A stretch of 64,000 nucleotides of DNA from the NCBI GenBank assembly GCA_013115145.1, contig JAAPAO010000030.1, positions 1 to 64,000 of the forward strand, written 5' to 3'. The translations under genes and the position numbers were made by a program. The notes beneath the pieces were generated by a model, which did no database searches, was not told the DNA's origin, and saw only the letters and a list, made by a program, of their open reading frames with translations. This document shows, piece after piece, positions 32,804-44,379 of this stretch. The stretch comes from Perkinsus chesapeaki. Taxonomy: Eukaryota > Perkinsozoa > Perkinsida > Perkinsidae. Each line of letters starts with the position of its first letter. Positions within the stretch are counted from its first letter, which is position 1.

Positions 32804-33527
32804 AATACTCTTGACACTACTCGATCTTGCTTTAACCCTCATCCACGATGGTGCGGTCAAAAGTATATTGTCAGAGTCGTTGTAATATCGGTCCTAAATA
32901 GCACTACAAGTGTATGGTCTTGAGACCGGTTCCTCCTTGACAGTAGAATACAGTCTATCTCATAAAGGGAGTATTCTTAATGTTGAGTTCCATAATGTGT
33001 AGTCAAATTGCCCGGCGTGGGGATCGAACCAACGACCTTTGGATTTGTAAATGGTAGCGCTAGCCCCAAAAGCTACGGCGGAGTTTCGGGTAGCAAACGC
33101 ATAGATGCTCTATCGTCATCGAATGACTAATGCCCGTCCGAACTTGAAACTTTGGAGAAATATAATTAATAGCTGGCGTTCCAGGCTTAGATTGCATTCA
33201 TCCTCGTCCATAAAAGTATGGGTATTCGTGTGTATAACAGTGTCTTCACCAAAGTAAGTTGTGTTAGCAAGTGTGAAGTGTCCCCTTGACAGCCTTCCGC
33301 GTTCGATCCCCGGCTTCCGCAATCTATGTCTTCCTAGCCTGCATTTCAAGGCCCTAGCCATCGTAAAGATGCGCACTTAGACTTGTCGTGTGGTGTGTTA
33401 TGTTCCTTGATAGGAAATTGAATGGCTAGGCTAGCATTAGGATTTTGTAATGTCTACTATAGAAACGGCTCTTAATAATAAGGTTGTGTAGTTCTCCCTG
33501 TTTTGTGGGGTTTTTTATCTTTAATAA
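32804..33527. other. spacer between the CD36 copies
   Basis: 724 bp with two tRNA-like fragments and no coding support. It is the recombination interval of the tandem pair. Confidence 0.5.
33007..33079 (-). repeat. degenerate tRNA-like sequence
   Basis: On the minus strand it has a D-arm-like GTAGC...GCTAC, an exact B-box GGTTCGATCC and the spacing of a tRNA. The acceptor arms do not pair and the anticodon stem has a mismatch, so it is not a functional tRNA. A tRNA pseudogene or tRNA-derived SINE fragment is likely. A second TTCGATCC-containing arm is at ~33304-33325 (+). Confidence 0.4.
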
Positions 33528-36041
33528 ATGAAGCCACACTGGTACAATTGTAATGGTCGTTGCCCTATTAAATGCAACCCTTGGGTCTATTGGATTCTTA
33601 CTACTGTATGTGCCATCATATCCATAGTAGCTATTGTATTTGCTATCTTGGTTAAGACCACTTATGAAGGCCAGTATATTGATGGTGTCAATGATATGAG
33701 GTTTATTGATAATACCTATCAGACGACCGATTGTTCTAATATGTTCGTTGGTGATGCTACTTGCTCCGGACTGGCTTATCAAGCCTGGCTTATGAACTCT
33801 ACAGAGGCACGAGATACGTGTCTTTCTTCTCAATCACCTTCGAACTCTGCGGTGGCTGCCTCATCTGGTTGGTGCGATGCATCGCAGGATGGATGCGAGA
33901 AGCCTAATATGTGTCTGAAGGGTATGCCACATGACTTTTATGCCTTCAACGTAACCAATCCGGCTGAGATCCTCAGGGATGGTGCCAAACCAGTTGTGCA
34001 GGAATTGCGTCCTGTACACGGCGCTCAGACCTACGATCGTATAGAGGCATCGGTTGATGTTGATAAATGGAATAATGAAGGTATAGCTCATTGGAATGAG
34101 AGCAACACCTTCGTATTCGCTGATAAAGATGAGACCGATCTACTACAACAGAAGATTGTTGTTCCTAATCTTGCCTTGCTAAGTACTGTTACCCAGATGG
34201 GTCAGACTGTTAACACCATCGATATGCTGCAGATGCTTGGCACCTGTGGTACCTATCAAGAGTTGGCCAAGACCGTTATGGGTATGATGAAGCTTGCCCC
34301 GGCTATGATATCAAATCTTATTACGTCCAAGTTTGGTAGCATCCAGGCAGCAATCCAAGCCCAGTACTTCAACGCCGGTCTCACACGTTTGATTGATGAT
34401 GGTGAGATCAACATGCAGGCTATGGGCTCGAAGTTGTCACCCCTGGTCGGTGGTATGGACGTATCCAGTATGCTGCCTCCAGCAAGTATGGCCATTGATT
34501 ACTTCGCCTATGCATTCGGTTGTGTGGCTAAACAGGACGTTAATCATAGTTGCAAGTTCAATCCTGATAGCCAGGCCGATGTAGATCTGGAACAGAAGAT
34601 TAATGGTACCTTCTCTGAGACGTCTAAAAACAAGATATTCAACTTCATCATGAACACCAACTTCACCGATACTACTGGTGCTATAGTGTCTCTGAAGATG
34701 TTGGAGATGACTTTAAAGCCATCAGAGATACAGGCCTGGCAGGAGCAGTTGAACTATGCTGGTTCTTATGGTCTGTCTAACTACGACACTATGAGGCACA
34801 CGCTATTCCCATATACCGATCCTTCCAACGCGCAGTATAATGCTGATTATGAGTACTACCCCAGGTTTATTAAGATGACAGTGGCACAACTACTTGGTTG
34901 GGACAACGAGGCCTTTATGGATAAGTTCAGTGGTCAACCAGTGTCTATGGGTGTAGCTAAGCCTGTTATTAATGGTGCACCTACTGAACAGTATCGTAGC
35001 AGTACTATACCAGACCAGAAGGGTCTCAACTACTATATAATGTATAATGGTCAAACACAGAACTGTGCTTTCGATCCGGATTGTATGGCACAAGATTCCT
35101 TTAAAAAGGATGGTACATGTACAGCTAATGATGTATGTACTCCTAACTATGCTGCTGGTTGGGATGCTAAATTTATACCGGGTACGTTAAATGGTAAAGG
35201 AACTGATGAATATCATAAAAAGGATGCCACAGCCAAACTATTTGTTGGACAGATATTCTCAGCTGCAACACTTAAGAACATCGAGACCGACGCTGACTGG
35301 GACGGTGCGAAGGTCGATAAGTGGACCCTGTCCGATATCGATTTCCGTAACGAGAATTGTGATGGTTCCGACCCCAACAACTCCAAAGGCATCGACTGTG
35401 ATTCTCCTTATCTCAGCTTCAACCTTGGATACTTTGCCTCGCCTGACCCAGCCTCCATCAAGGTCCCCGTTTATGCTTCCTTACCACACTTTGATATCGT
35501 TAACGGTTCGTCATCGAGATCTCAGAACTACTATCCTGGTGACCGGGTTGACATCAAGTCGTGCAGTGGTGATCCCGACTGTGAGGGCGACCGTGACTTC
35601 CGTATCAACGTTTGGACCGAGCCTATCTCCGGTACTTTTGTCAATGGTCAGCAGAAGCTTCAAATGAACGTGAGATTCCCTCCGACTGCGAATGGCAACA
35701 CCGGCGAGATGACCCAGGACTGCCTGATACCGGCCTTCTGGCTCAACAAGCATCAAGAGGCCTTCCCTTTCCAGTTGGATACAGTGAAGGTTATGCAAGC
35801 GGCTCCCGGCATGTTCAATGGTTTGATGGGCGGTCTCATCGCCATCGCCGTTATCTTTGCCATTGCCGCTGTTATTCTCGGTTGGCTTGGTTGGGAAAGA
35901 CGCCGACAAGTTAAATATGGCGAGAAAGAATTGATGGCGAAGGGCTCTATTGACCAAGAAGCGTCCCCCCAAACCAGCGCGGCACCTGAGCAACCCCAGG
36001 CGGAGCCTCAAGTGGGAGGAGAAGCTTCTAGTACTTACTAA
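33528..36041 (+). CDS. CD36/LIMP-2 family scavenger-receptor protein, copy 2
   Basis: 837 residues, single exon, ATG at 33528. The architecture matches copy 1: Cys-rich cytosolic start, membrane segment (WVYWILTTVCAIISIVAIVF), CD36 signature YAFNVTNPAEILRDG, large ectodomain, second membrane segment (GLIAIAVIFAIAAVILGWLG). It has an extra ~35-residue cytosolic tail rich in Q, E and P. Blocks almost identical to copy 1 alternate with clearly diverged ones. The last ~750 bp use GC-rich codons while the block just before uses AT-rich ones, suggesting mosaic origin. The likely role is lipid binding or uptake at the surface or an endolysosomal membrane. Confidence 0.85.
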   Translation: MKPHWYNCNGRCPIKCNPWVYWILTTVCAIISIVAIVFAILVKTTYEGQYIDGVNDMRFIDNTYQTTDCSNMFVGDATCSGLAYQAWLMNSTEARDTCLSSQSPSNSAVAASSGWCDASQDGCEKPNMCLKGMPHDFYAFNVTNPAEILRDGAKPVVQELRPVHGAQTYDRIEASVDVDKWNNEGIAHWNESNTFVFADKDETDLLQQKIVVPNLALLSTVTQMGQTVNTIDMLQMLGTCGTYQELAKTVMGMMKLAPAMISNLITSKFGSIQAAIQAQYFNAGLTRLIDDGEINMQAMGSKLSPLVGGMDVSSMLPPASMAIDYFAYAFGCVAKQDVNHSCKFNPDSQADVDLEQKINGTFSETSKNKIFNFIMNTNFTDTTGAIVSLKMLEMTLKPSEIQAWQEQLNYAGSYGLSNYDTMRHTLFPYTDPSNAQYNADYEYYPRFIKMTVAQLLGWDNEAFMDKFSGQPVSMGVAKPVINGAPTEQYRSSTIPDQKGLNYYIMYNGQTQNCAFDPDCMAQDSFKKDGTCTANDVCTPNYAAGWDAKFIPGTLNGKGTDEYHKKDATAKLFVGQIFSAATLKNIETDADWDGAKVDKWTLSDIDFRNENCDGSDPNNSKGIDCDSPYLSFNLGYFASPDPASIKVPVYASLPHFDIVNGSSSRSQNYYPGDRVDIKSCSGDPDCEGDRDFRINVWTEPISGTFVNGQQKLQMNVRFPPTANGNTGEMTQDCLIPAFWLNKHQEAFPFQLDTVKVMQAAPGMFNGLMGGLIAIAVIFAIAAVILGWLGWERRRQVKYGEKELMAKGSIDQEASPQTSAAPEQPQAEPQVGGEASSTY

Positions 36042-37085
36042 TTGATTACATTCCTTTATTCCCAACCTCATGATGACTACCTGTATATGTCGCCATTGAA
36101 AGGCGGGTTTGATAGCCGTGGCTCGATTATTCCTTTTCTTGTAGATCTCGGATAGCTACGGATATTTTGACTTATTGTTAGGCGATAGCTGCTGAACGTT
36201 ATCCTTCGCGATGAGTTTGTTGGCTATACGCTATTACTACTTGTCTTTGTGCTCTGCTAAAGGTGCAAGAGCATTACCACCTTGTAACAAATAGGATAAT
36301 ACATTACTATCTACCGACCGTTCCAACTATATTGTCCCAGACTCGGACGTCGCTCAGCATTAGCAGCATCAGCAGCAATGTCCTATATCCCCCATTTGAA
36401 AGGTGTTTGGTGGTGTTACTGTGCTGCATTACTGTGTCTGTGCGTATGTCTGGTTGTTCTTGTCACAAATACTTACTTAATCGAGTTTCTCGGTCTTTGC
36501 AAAGTGACTTGTGCATATAGTTACCCCACACTCGTCGGAGATGTGTGGCGCTATATAAATCGTTCGAGCAATTGCCTGCGACTAATTTGACAAGTGAACA
36601 GCTTGAAAACTCTTACATACAGGTGGATGGGCTTTTGTGCACGTTGATGAACATTTTCAAATCCCTTAGAGGTGATACCTTAACTTCTGTGTTGCAACTC
36701 AACTGAGTATCTCACGACGGTGGGAAGCCGTTCCCTCAACTCCGGTGAATACCGGCTACATGCTAAAGAAAAGCGTTTGACTAGCATACAACGTTTACAT
36801 GGTTCGCTTATGGACACTCTCGGTGTACTACACGTGGCCTGCAGAAAGTGAGGGTATTCACGTTTCGTTGTTTTACCCGTCTCTTGGATTTAACGGTTGT
36901 CGAGGAAAGTATCGTACGAGACACAGTACTACTTCGATAAGAGCTCTTTGCGTGACATCACTGTAAGGCCTTGAGTAGGCTACGTGCCGCATATTCGGGA
37001 GCTCCAGTGAGAACGTGAAGTTCAATGACAGCTCACTTGATCGATAATGATTAGTGAAGTTGTCGACAATACCTCCGGGACCACC
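36042..37085. other. intergenic, no gene supported
   Basis: 1,044 bp with short unrelated frames only. It contains the 3' region of CD36 copy 2 and presumably the ZMYND10 promoter. Confidence 0.5.
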
Positions 37086-39133
37086 ATGTTTGATGAGAAT
37101 CAGTTCCCTCTCTCCCATTGTGAAGCAGAGCACTTGGTCACGACTATCAAACTAGGTTGGCCACCGACCGACATCACCGGGATTGCCGCCGATCAGGGCC
37201 ATCTGCATGGGGCCTAGAGGAGATAGGCTCATCCAGGTGGTTAGAGAATCATGCCGTGTTGGAGAGGCTGAACAAGGAGGCGCACGCCCAAGCTGTGGAC
37301 GGCACTGATGAGTTTGTCAAGGACATCTTCGTGCGAGAGGACCGCATCAAAGATTTGATTGGTGAGAAGCTCCCTGTTATCTCCAGCTATGGTGAGCAGG
37401 TGAACTGATCCTCATATGGACGTGGAAGTCGAGGGTGTATCCTTTGATATCATCCAAGCTATCTAAGCTGTCGTCCCTACGCAACTACGTCCCTCTCTAC
37501 CACGAAGCAACTGTTGTGAACCTTATCGAGGTCTCTCTACCATCCATGTCGCATGCTGTACACCTTACTGTGATACTAGGTTCTGTTGTTCCATCAGGAT
37601 GGAGTGGAGGCAGCTGGGGACACAACAGTCGATCTGGTTGGTCTCTGGCAATTGCATCGTCTCTCTACGCCTCTTGACAGGTTGACTACTGCGCATCCAA
37701 GTTGGCAAGCCTTCTACAGCTGCACACCAAGCTAGCTGAACAGTACCAGCAGCTACCCTAGGAGAGTCCTACCTCTCTTGCAGGTCGAAGAAGCTATCAT
37801 TGGAGTCTCCAGATGACCGCCGCCAGCGCTTGATATCACAGAGTGATGAGGACGTGCTCGAGAGCCAGTATGATGAGATTGAGTTTCAGGTTGGCTGTGC
37901 CAGTTGCCTGTTTACCGGTCGACTTTCTTGTCAGGTTTGCATGTGTGCCTTATCTATCGTTCGTTTCCTCTGCGAACATCGAGCCCACTGCCCGCTGACC
38001 CTTACCACGCGGCTACTCGAGACCCATGATTTGCTCATGACCCTCGTCCCTCTACTGGAGGTGACACGAGGAGCGCCCCGTGGACCATTCATCTTATTGC
38101 GCTTCTCCAGGCAGCTCCTTGGATTAGGAAGACTCCTACTGGGCAGTTGGAGAAGTTCGAAGAGCATCAGTGGAGACCACTTCATGGTGGCTCTGGTCCA
38201 GTAAGGATGCCCAAGGCCCAGGTTGGTCTGGCGACCAATGTACTGGTCTGAGCATGGCCCTTGTCAGGGTCAGGTGTGGTTGTCTATCTATCAGCTACTT
38301 ATGGATCCCGTATGTCGGCAGCAGTATTCTCTCCAGTCTCAATGCCGCGTTGACAACCTTCTGAGGTGTGCCGGCCCCCGTTATATAGATACAGTTCTTT
38401 TTATCAGAATGAGAAGGTATCTGAATGAGGCTGTCTTCGAGGAGCTGCCATTCCTATCTGTATTGTTGAGAGCACTCGAGGAGCTTGCAATCTCTGGTAA
38501 CTGTGACTGATCTTTTTACCTGCATCTTAGCAGCGTCCCTTGTCGACTGATCAGGGCAGATGGTCGCGGGTGTTGGGGACAATTCCAGCGGTCCCTTCGG
38601 TGGCCTGTCTATGTCCTCTGGTGCGGCCAACGCTTTTAGTGTGGAGCTCGTGGCTGAGATCATTGAAAGTTTAAAGACGAAGTACAGGGGAAAGTAAAGA
38701 TGCTTCCTCGTCGAGTTGCACATTGTCGGCCACGCCCTCAGGTGGAAGGAGACCGCCGAGAGGCAGCTGGCGGCTATGGTGGCCGCTGACAAGAACGATG
38801 GCCCAGAAGATTTGAAGAAGTTATCTAAAATGGTCTCTATTCCCGATGAATGGCGATTGGCGATTGAAGAAAATTCAGGCGACCTGCAGGTGACCGAGTA
38901 GCTCAACTCCCGCTCGGAATGTCCGTCTTAGACACCGAAGTGCCCGCAGTGCGGCAAGGATGCAGATCAACGCTGCACTCGCTGCAAAAGGGAATTCTAC
39001 TGCTCAAGGGAATGTCAGGTATATTTGAAGGCTGTTGACCTTGACGATCATGTCTTAGGTTGCTCACTGGCGAGTGCATCGCGAACGTTGTCAGGAAGCA
39101 CCAATCTCGGAGGCTACGTGTGCTGGGTCATAG
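37086..39133 (+). CDS. ZMYND10: ZMYND10-like dynein-arm assembly factor
   Basis: Fourteen exons: 37086-37155, 37218-37399, 37429-37530, 37580-37636, 37681-37742, 37784-37889, 37935-38060, 38111-38221, 38268-38365, 38408-38496, 38555-38693, 38742-38889, 38932-39018, 39059-39133; 483 residues (human 440). The helical N-terminal part aligns along its length (ENHAVLERLNKEA, TTVDLVDYC, LLETHDLLMTLVPLLE, QLEKFEEHQW, QVWLSIYQLLMDP, YRGKWKE). The C-terminus is a MYND finger with all seven Cys and the HxxxC end (CPQCGKDADQRCTRC, YCSRECQ, AHWRVHRERC). ZMYND10 helps fold and pre-assemble axonemal dynein arms in the cytoplasm, implying motile flagella. The intron between exons 2 and 3 is either 29 nt or, from an earlier donor, 57 nt. 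Confidence 0.85.
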
Positions 39134-39882
39134 TGGACCATGTTGCCCATGTTTTGTTTTCCGACGTTGTAAAGTGTTGAGTGCTATGTTCACTGTGTCA
39201 CTGCCGATGTTTTAACCATCTTAGATCATCAGCCCGTCGTTCGCGGCAAAGGTGGGCTCATTGGGACTTCGAGAACGATTCCCAATACACCCTATCCTCC
39301 AGCAAACGACCTTGGCTCGATTTCTCATGACCGAAGCCTCAAAGCATTGAGTATAATTATTATTAAAGGTCTGAGAATCCTTCGTGTATTATCTGTTGCA
39401 CGAGTTATGGTGCCTGATGATCTCGCGCGATTTTGAGCACTTACACTTGACACCGGCATTTGAAATGAGCCACCATAGCCGATACCTTACAGAATTTGCC
39501 TATACTTCATCCCACGGTGCTCTCGGCACATTTGGTTTCAAGTGTCATCCACCAAGCAACATCTTGCTACTTGGTTGTGCGCCACGGTGCGTGCTGGACG
39601 ACTGTCCAGTGGAGCGCTCATTTCACTTGAATCCGTTGTGGCCCTTTAAAAATGGGTACCTTTGATCAGCAGCTATGCGATGTCCACCTATGGGTCTAGT
39701 GGGAGCATCGTATCACGTCAAGTGTGATACTAGTAACGTGGTTATATTGTGTACCTTAATGCGTCTGCGTGCAAGATAATCGATTGGGGCGAGCGCAAGA
39801 TACAATGGTTGTTGATCCGGTGCATGAACCACTCCATCCTCTAACAACCACTCCATTTCAGGGGTTTTATCTAGTCTCGAAT
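39134..39882. other. intergenic / upstream of isocitrate lyase
   Basis: No gene seen. A pyrimidine-rich CCACTCCATTTCAG ends at 39861, 21 nt before the isocitrate lyase ATG, a plausible spliced-leader or leader-intron acceptor. Confidence 0.45.
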
Positions 39883-41514
39883 ATGTCTCGCATCCCTCCA
39901 TCTACCGAAGCTGCCGAATTCGCCTCTGATGTGGCCGAGATCAAACAATGGTGGCAATCCGATCGTTGGTCCGGCAAGCGCCGTCTCTACTCTGCTGAGG
40001 ACGTTGCTCGCCTTCGTGGCCAGAAGGCTGGTCGTACTAAGTACCCAGCTGACAACATGAGCAAGAAGCTGTGGGCCTCTTTCAAGGATGCCCAACGTAC
40101 TGGTGGTTTCCTCCCTACCTTTGGGGCTTTGGATCCCGTACAAGTGACCCAGATGGCCAAGTATTTGAAGACCATCTATGTCTCTGGTTGGCAAAGCTCA
40201 TCCACCGCTTCTACCTCCAACGAGCCTGGTCCTGACTTCGCCGATTACCCGTCCAACACTGTGCCCAACAAGGTTGATCAACTATTCCGTGCCCAAGTCT
40301 TTCATGACCAGAAGCAGCATCAGGAGAGATTTGGTATGACCGAAGCTGAGCGTCAGGCTAACCCTGCCGTTGATCACTTCGCTCCTATCATTGCCGATGG
40401 CGATACTGGTCACGGTGGTCTGACTGCTGTCATGAGGCTTATGAAGATGATGGTCGAGAGGGGCGCTGCCGGTGTACATCTGGAGGACCAGAAGCCTGGA
40501 ACCAAGAAGTGCGGCCATATGGGTGGTAAGGTTTTGGTATCTACCAGAGAGCATATTGATCGTCTCGTGGCCGCCAGGTTGATGACCGACGTTCTCGGCA
40601 CTGAGACTATCATAGTTGCCCGTACTGATGCCGAGGCCGCCACTTTATTGGATACTAACATCGACCCAAGAGATCATAGCTTTATTGTCGGTGCTTCTAA
40701 CCCTGCCGTCAAGGAATCCCTTCAAGCCACGGTTGATGCTGCTGTCCGTCGTGGTGCATCTCCTCAGGAAATTGCCAAGCTCGAGACTGACTGGGTTATG
40801 AATGCTCAGTTGACTACTTTCCCTGACTTGGTGTCGAGCAAGCTGAAGGCAATGGGCAAGCCTGTTGCTGAGTGGGAAGAGAAGAGTATGTTCATGGGCA
40901 TCGATGAGATGCGTACCGAGGCTAAGAGGTTGCTCGGCACTGTACCATTCTGGTGCTGGGATCTTCCTCGCACTAGAGAGGGTTATTACCGCATCAAGTG
41001 CGGTACCCGCATGTGCATCAGCCGCGGTATCGCCTTCGCTCCGTATTGCGATATCCTCTGGATGGAGTCGAAGAAGCCTGTCTACGCCCAATGCGTCGAA
41101 TTCGCTAGTGCAGTTAAGAAGGTCCATGGCGACAAGATTTTGCTTGGTTACAACTTGTCCCCTAGTTTCAACTGGGATGCTGCGGGCATGACTGATTCTC
41201 AAATTGCTTCATTCCAGAAGGATATCGGCAAGCTTGGTTATGTGTGGCAGTTCATCACTTTAGCTGGTTTCCATCTTTCTGGTCTCCACAGCGATGTTTT
41301 CGCCAAGAACTATGCTGATGAGAACATGCTCGCCTATGTTAGAGATGTTCAGAGGGCTGAACGTGCTAATAAGGTTGAGCTGCTGACCCATCAGCGATGG
41401 AGCGGTGCTGATTTCATGGATGCTATGGTTGGTCTTGCCACTGGCGGTTCTAGCTCGACAGCAAGCCAAGGCTCTGAGTCTACCGAGAGGCAGTTCGGAA
41501 AGTCAAAGATGTAA
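39883..41514 (+). CDS. ICL: isocitrate lyase with C-terminal SKM
   Basis: 543 residues from the ATG at 39883 (the frame is open 38 codons further up, but that start would be a GTG and an acceptor-like TTTCAG intervenes). It has the active-site signature KKCGHMGGK, the preceding VHLEDQKPG, the catalytic-loop and metal-binding segments ([21 protein letters not shown]-type [11 protein letters not shown]), and the insert typical of eukaryotic enzymes. It cleaves isocitrate to succinate and glyoxylate, the first committed step of the glyoxylate cycle. The last three residues are SKM, a recognised variant of the PTS1 peroxisomal signal. Single exon, unlike nearly all neighbours. Confidence 0.95.
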   Translation: MSRIPPSTEAAEFASDVAEIKQWWQSDRWSGKRRLYSAEDVARLRGQKAGRTKYPADNMSKKLWASFKDAQRTGGFLPTFGALDPVQVTQMAKYLKTIYVSGWQSSSTASTSNEPGPDFADYPSNTVPNKVDQLFRAQVFHDQKQHQERFGMTEAERQANPAVDHFAPIIADGDTGHGGLTAVMRLMKMMVERGAAGVHLEDQKPGTKKCGHMGGKVLVSTREHIDRLVAARLMTDVLGTETIIVARTDAEAATLLDTNIDPRDHSFIVGASNPAVKESLQATVDAAVRRGASPQEIAKLETDWVMNAQLTTFPDLVSSKLKAMGKPVAEWEEKSMFMGIDEMRTEAKRLLGTVPFWCWDLPRTREGYYRIKCGTRMCISRGIAFAPYCDILWMESKKPVYAQCVEFASAVKKVHGDKILLGYNLSPSFNWDAAGMTDSQIASFQKDIGKLGYVWQFITLAGFHLSGLHSDVFAKNYADENMLAYVRDVQRAERANKVELLTHQRWSGADFMDAMVGLATGGSSSTASQGSESTERQFGKSKM

Positions 41515-42179
41515 CGTATTGTTACTCTTCCGTTAGATTTGTTGGAAATTTATATTATCTCAAATGTCAGTAGATGGTTGAAGTTGGATGTGATAAATGT
41601 TACCTCATTTTTCAATGTAGTACACTAATGTTGTGTTTATATGTAGTAATAATGCATTCTCCAAGTATAGACAGATATTGTCTATACTCAAAAGAGATCA
41701 TACACCTAATCATCTTCTGTCTGTGTGGACCGCATTTAATCCATGCACCATCCATTGGTGTGAATCAATCGCTTCTTTGCCTGAAGCAACTGTGAGGAAT
41801 CCGAACAAAGCCAGCCAATAACACGAGATAATGTCTCGACAGATACTGAGTGCACTTCCGAGTTGTGGGAGATATCGAGATTGTCAAAGACCACGTGAAG
41901 GTGGGTCTTATGACTCAAAAGGATATGTGAAGAAAGCTTTATCTAAACACGCCCACTGAGGGTACGCGGACAAGGACATTTCTTATACTTGACAAACACA
42001 AAATGAAGAACGTGGAAATGAAGTAACATAAGTTGTACACTAATTCAATCACTCTTGATCTTTGGCTTATCCACCTCGACCCATTTAGTCGCTTTGCGAA
42101 CACCGTTGCTCAAAAGACGCGAATCGGGAATTGGTCCGCTGCTGCCCATATAGCGTGCATGGAGGACCTGTGGCAGGAT
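41515..42179. other. convergent intergenic region
   Basis: 665 bp between isocitrate lyase (+) and the RanBP9-like gene (-); only chance frames. Confidence 0.5.
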
Positions 42180-44114
42180 TCATTGCAACGTATGTGGCAT
42201 GAAGCCCACTTGTTTAGTAGCAATGAGCTGTCTTAGTATGACGTGAATGGGAGACCATTTGGGAACATGACAAGGGCTCAGCATTCGCTTCAAGTCTTCG
42301 TTCACGATGTCGGCAACTAACCTCCTTCGAGAAGGGTTTAGGAGCTTGCCAACGGGGCTCTGAGGGAGGCCTACGCTCAACGGCCACACATGTGGCATAC
42401 ATCGGCAATGTTGGTATAGGCAAACATAGAACACGCTTCTCGTAGGGCATCAAGGCACTTGGTCATATCAGGACCGTTACAGCTCAGAATCCGCTTCCTG
42501 AGGGGCACCATATGCTGCCGCATCCAAGTGAGGTTCTGACAAGCGAACGATGATAAGCGCGAGAAATGTTAGCCTACCTCGACTGTGCTACGCCTTTCGT
42601 CCTTCATCAACTCCACTAGTTGCTGTGTTATCAGTATAACGAAGCCAGGGAGCGGGGGACGGTGCTATCCACGCCATGAGTATTGGACGTCAGCGTTGGG
42701 CTCACCTCTGAATACCTTGGGGCCTTCTCCCGTATTATGCCCAATGCAGTGGCTATGTCCCCAGAGACTATGGCTTCCCTCACACCTGAAACGGTCTGGG
42801 TAGCATCAACATCGAGGACACCGATCCGTACGTGATCGGTCTTCAACATGTTGTTGCAGCTCATGCAACCGATCTGTGGACCACGTCAGCTGTGCTAGGA
42901 CAGGCTCTTCATCTACAGTAGGAAATGAATAGGGCCCACAGAACCGAATAACATCTGTACGGTAAGTAGCCAAGCCTGCTGAGGGAATGCCGTTTACACT
43001 AGCTGGAGGGGATGGAGGCTCCTTGCCGGACGTGGCCATCCTGGGCGACCGCGATGTCGAGATCTCCTTGTCGAATCTGAAAGCAGTATATTGTTGTTAC
43101 TGTCGTTTCACAAGATGTTTGCCTACTTTTGAAGTGTCCTATAGTAACCCCTATCCAATAGGAATGCCCTTATTAAAATGTCACTTTCACTTAAGCCTCC
43201 TTCCTCTAACCCTTTTGTGATGTCATCTTCATATGACTCGATGGCCGAGGTCTGCCTATCAAGTGTTTGTACGTTAAAATGGTGAAGGTCGAAAGCAAAC
43301 GGACTCGTCCCTAAAAGAGCCGCCAAGCTATTCTTTGAGACGGAGAGGATCAGCATGACCCACCGAAGTTGACCACAACTCTTGCTCCGGGAGAGTGGAG
43401 GCTTACTGTTGGGTAAAACCTAACTGGCGGCGACGATCGAGGGATTTTCCCTCCTGATGGTGCCAGCAACTTGCCGTTCCTGAGACCGCAACGTTATCCT
43501 ACAGCGGTCGGCGATGGGGAACGTCTGACTTAGTATACCGGACGACTCCCAATGCGTAGTCGAGCAGGCAGCCCACCGTGTCCCCCTTCGAGAAGGTCGG
43601 ACCGAAGCTCTCCCCACTAGTGCTGTTGAAGTACCGTCGGCCATCATCACCTCGATAGCCGTAGGAGCTAAGATGGCAGCTGTGAGGCTTGGTTCATGAG
43701 GCAGGCCTACTGGGCTTCCCATCCGGGTTGCCGGTTGAGGAGGAACCCAGAGGTAGTAAGGCCTATGGTAATGGCCCCCACTAGGCCTGGGTCAAGGACG
43801 GTGATCTCAAAATAGTAGGCAAAGTCCGTGAGTGGGACTGCGTTATCTGTCTGTATAGCCGCAACATCTGCGTGAGAGGCCCTGATGACCAGAAGTAGTG
43901 CGACAGAAGTAGGCTTAGCGGAGTAGGCCTACCTGCCGATGTAGGAGGCCACCAGCCCATCACAGCTGATGTCGACCAGTTGACCGTCTGAGTTCTCGTC
44001 GGCAATATCAAGTACGAGCTTGGACGGCCGCTGCTCTGTTGCCAAGGGCCGTGCCCCGATCATGATGTACTCCATGTCTCGGTCACCATCTTGTATGCTT
44101 ATAGTGGAAGCCAT
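42180..44114 (-). CDS. RanBP9/Gid1-type SPRY-LisH-CTLH protein
   Basis: Multi-exon; the ATG at 44114 is the likely start and the TGA near 42180 the likely end. From the N-terminus: ~60 residues, then a SPRY domain (YYFEITVLDPG, RQPGWE, SSYGYRGDDGRRY, SFGPTFSKGDTVGCLLDYA, YTKNGKLL, YPTVSLHSPGARVVVNFG); a LisH motif (ILIRAFLLDRGYYRTLQKLD); a CTLH/CRA region (VREAIVSGDIATALGIIREKAP) and a C-terminal SPVGKLLNPSRRRLVADIVNEDL typical of the family. RanBP9/Gid1 proteins are scaffolds of the CTLH/GID E3 ubiquitin ligase. The splice between the CRA helices near 42400 could not be phased with confidence, so the last exons are provisional. Confidence 0.75.
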
Positions 44115-44379
44115 GAAGGGATATAAAAACAATACAACAAAGGAGGAGGGTATACCACTCGGGTCAAACAGCAGGGCCACTACGTTAGCTCCCCATGGGC
44201 TAAGTCAGTGAGCATGTAGAAGGAATCTGTGCGGAATGGATCACACCATAGCCTATATACAGTGAAACACGATTTAGGGCCCACTCCTCGAGGTCGTAGT
44301 GGGGCCCGAGAAGTTGAGGATTGCAAATCACGTGATGGTATTGAACAACACTGTGCTGGACATGCTAACAGAAACCATG

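Noticed and set aside
38542-38559. Apparent 18-nt intron and 11-nt microexon in ZMYND10
   Set aside because: One 58-nt intron (38497-38554) ending at GATCAG gives the same downstream frame in phase.
39769-39882. 38-codon N-terminal extension of isocitrate lyase
   Set aside because: It starts with GTG and contains an acceptor-like TTTCAG; the ATG at 39883 gives the family length.
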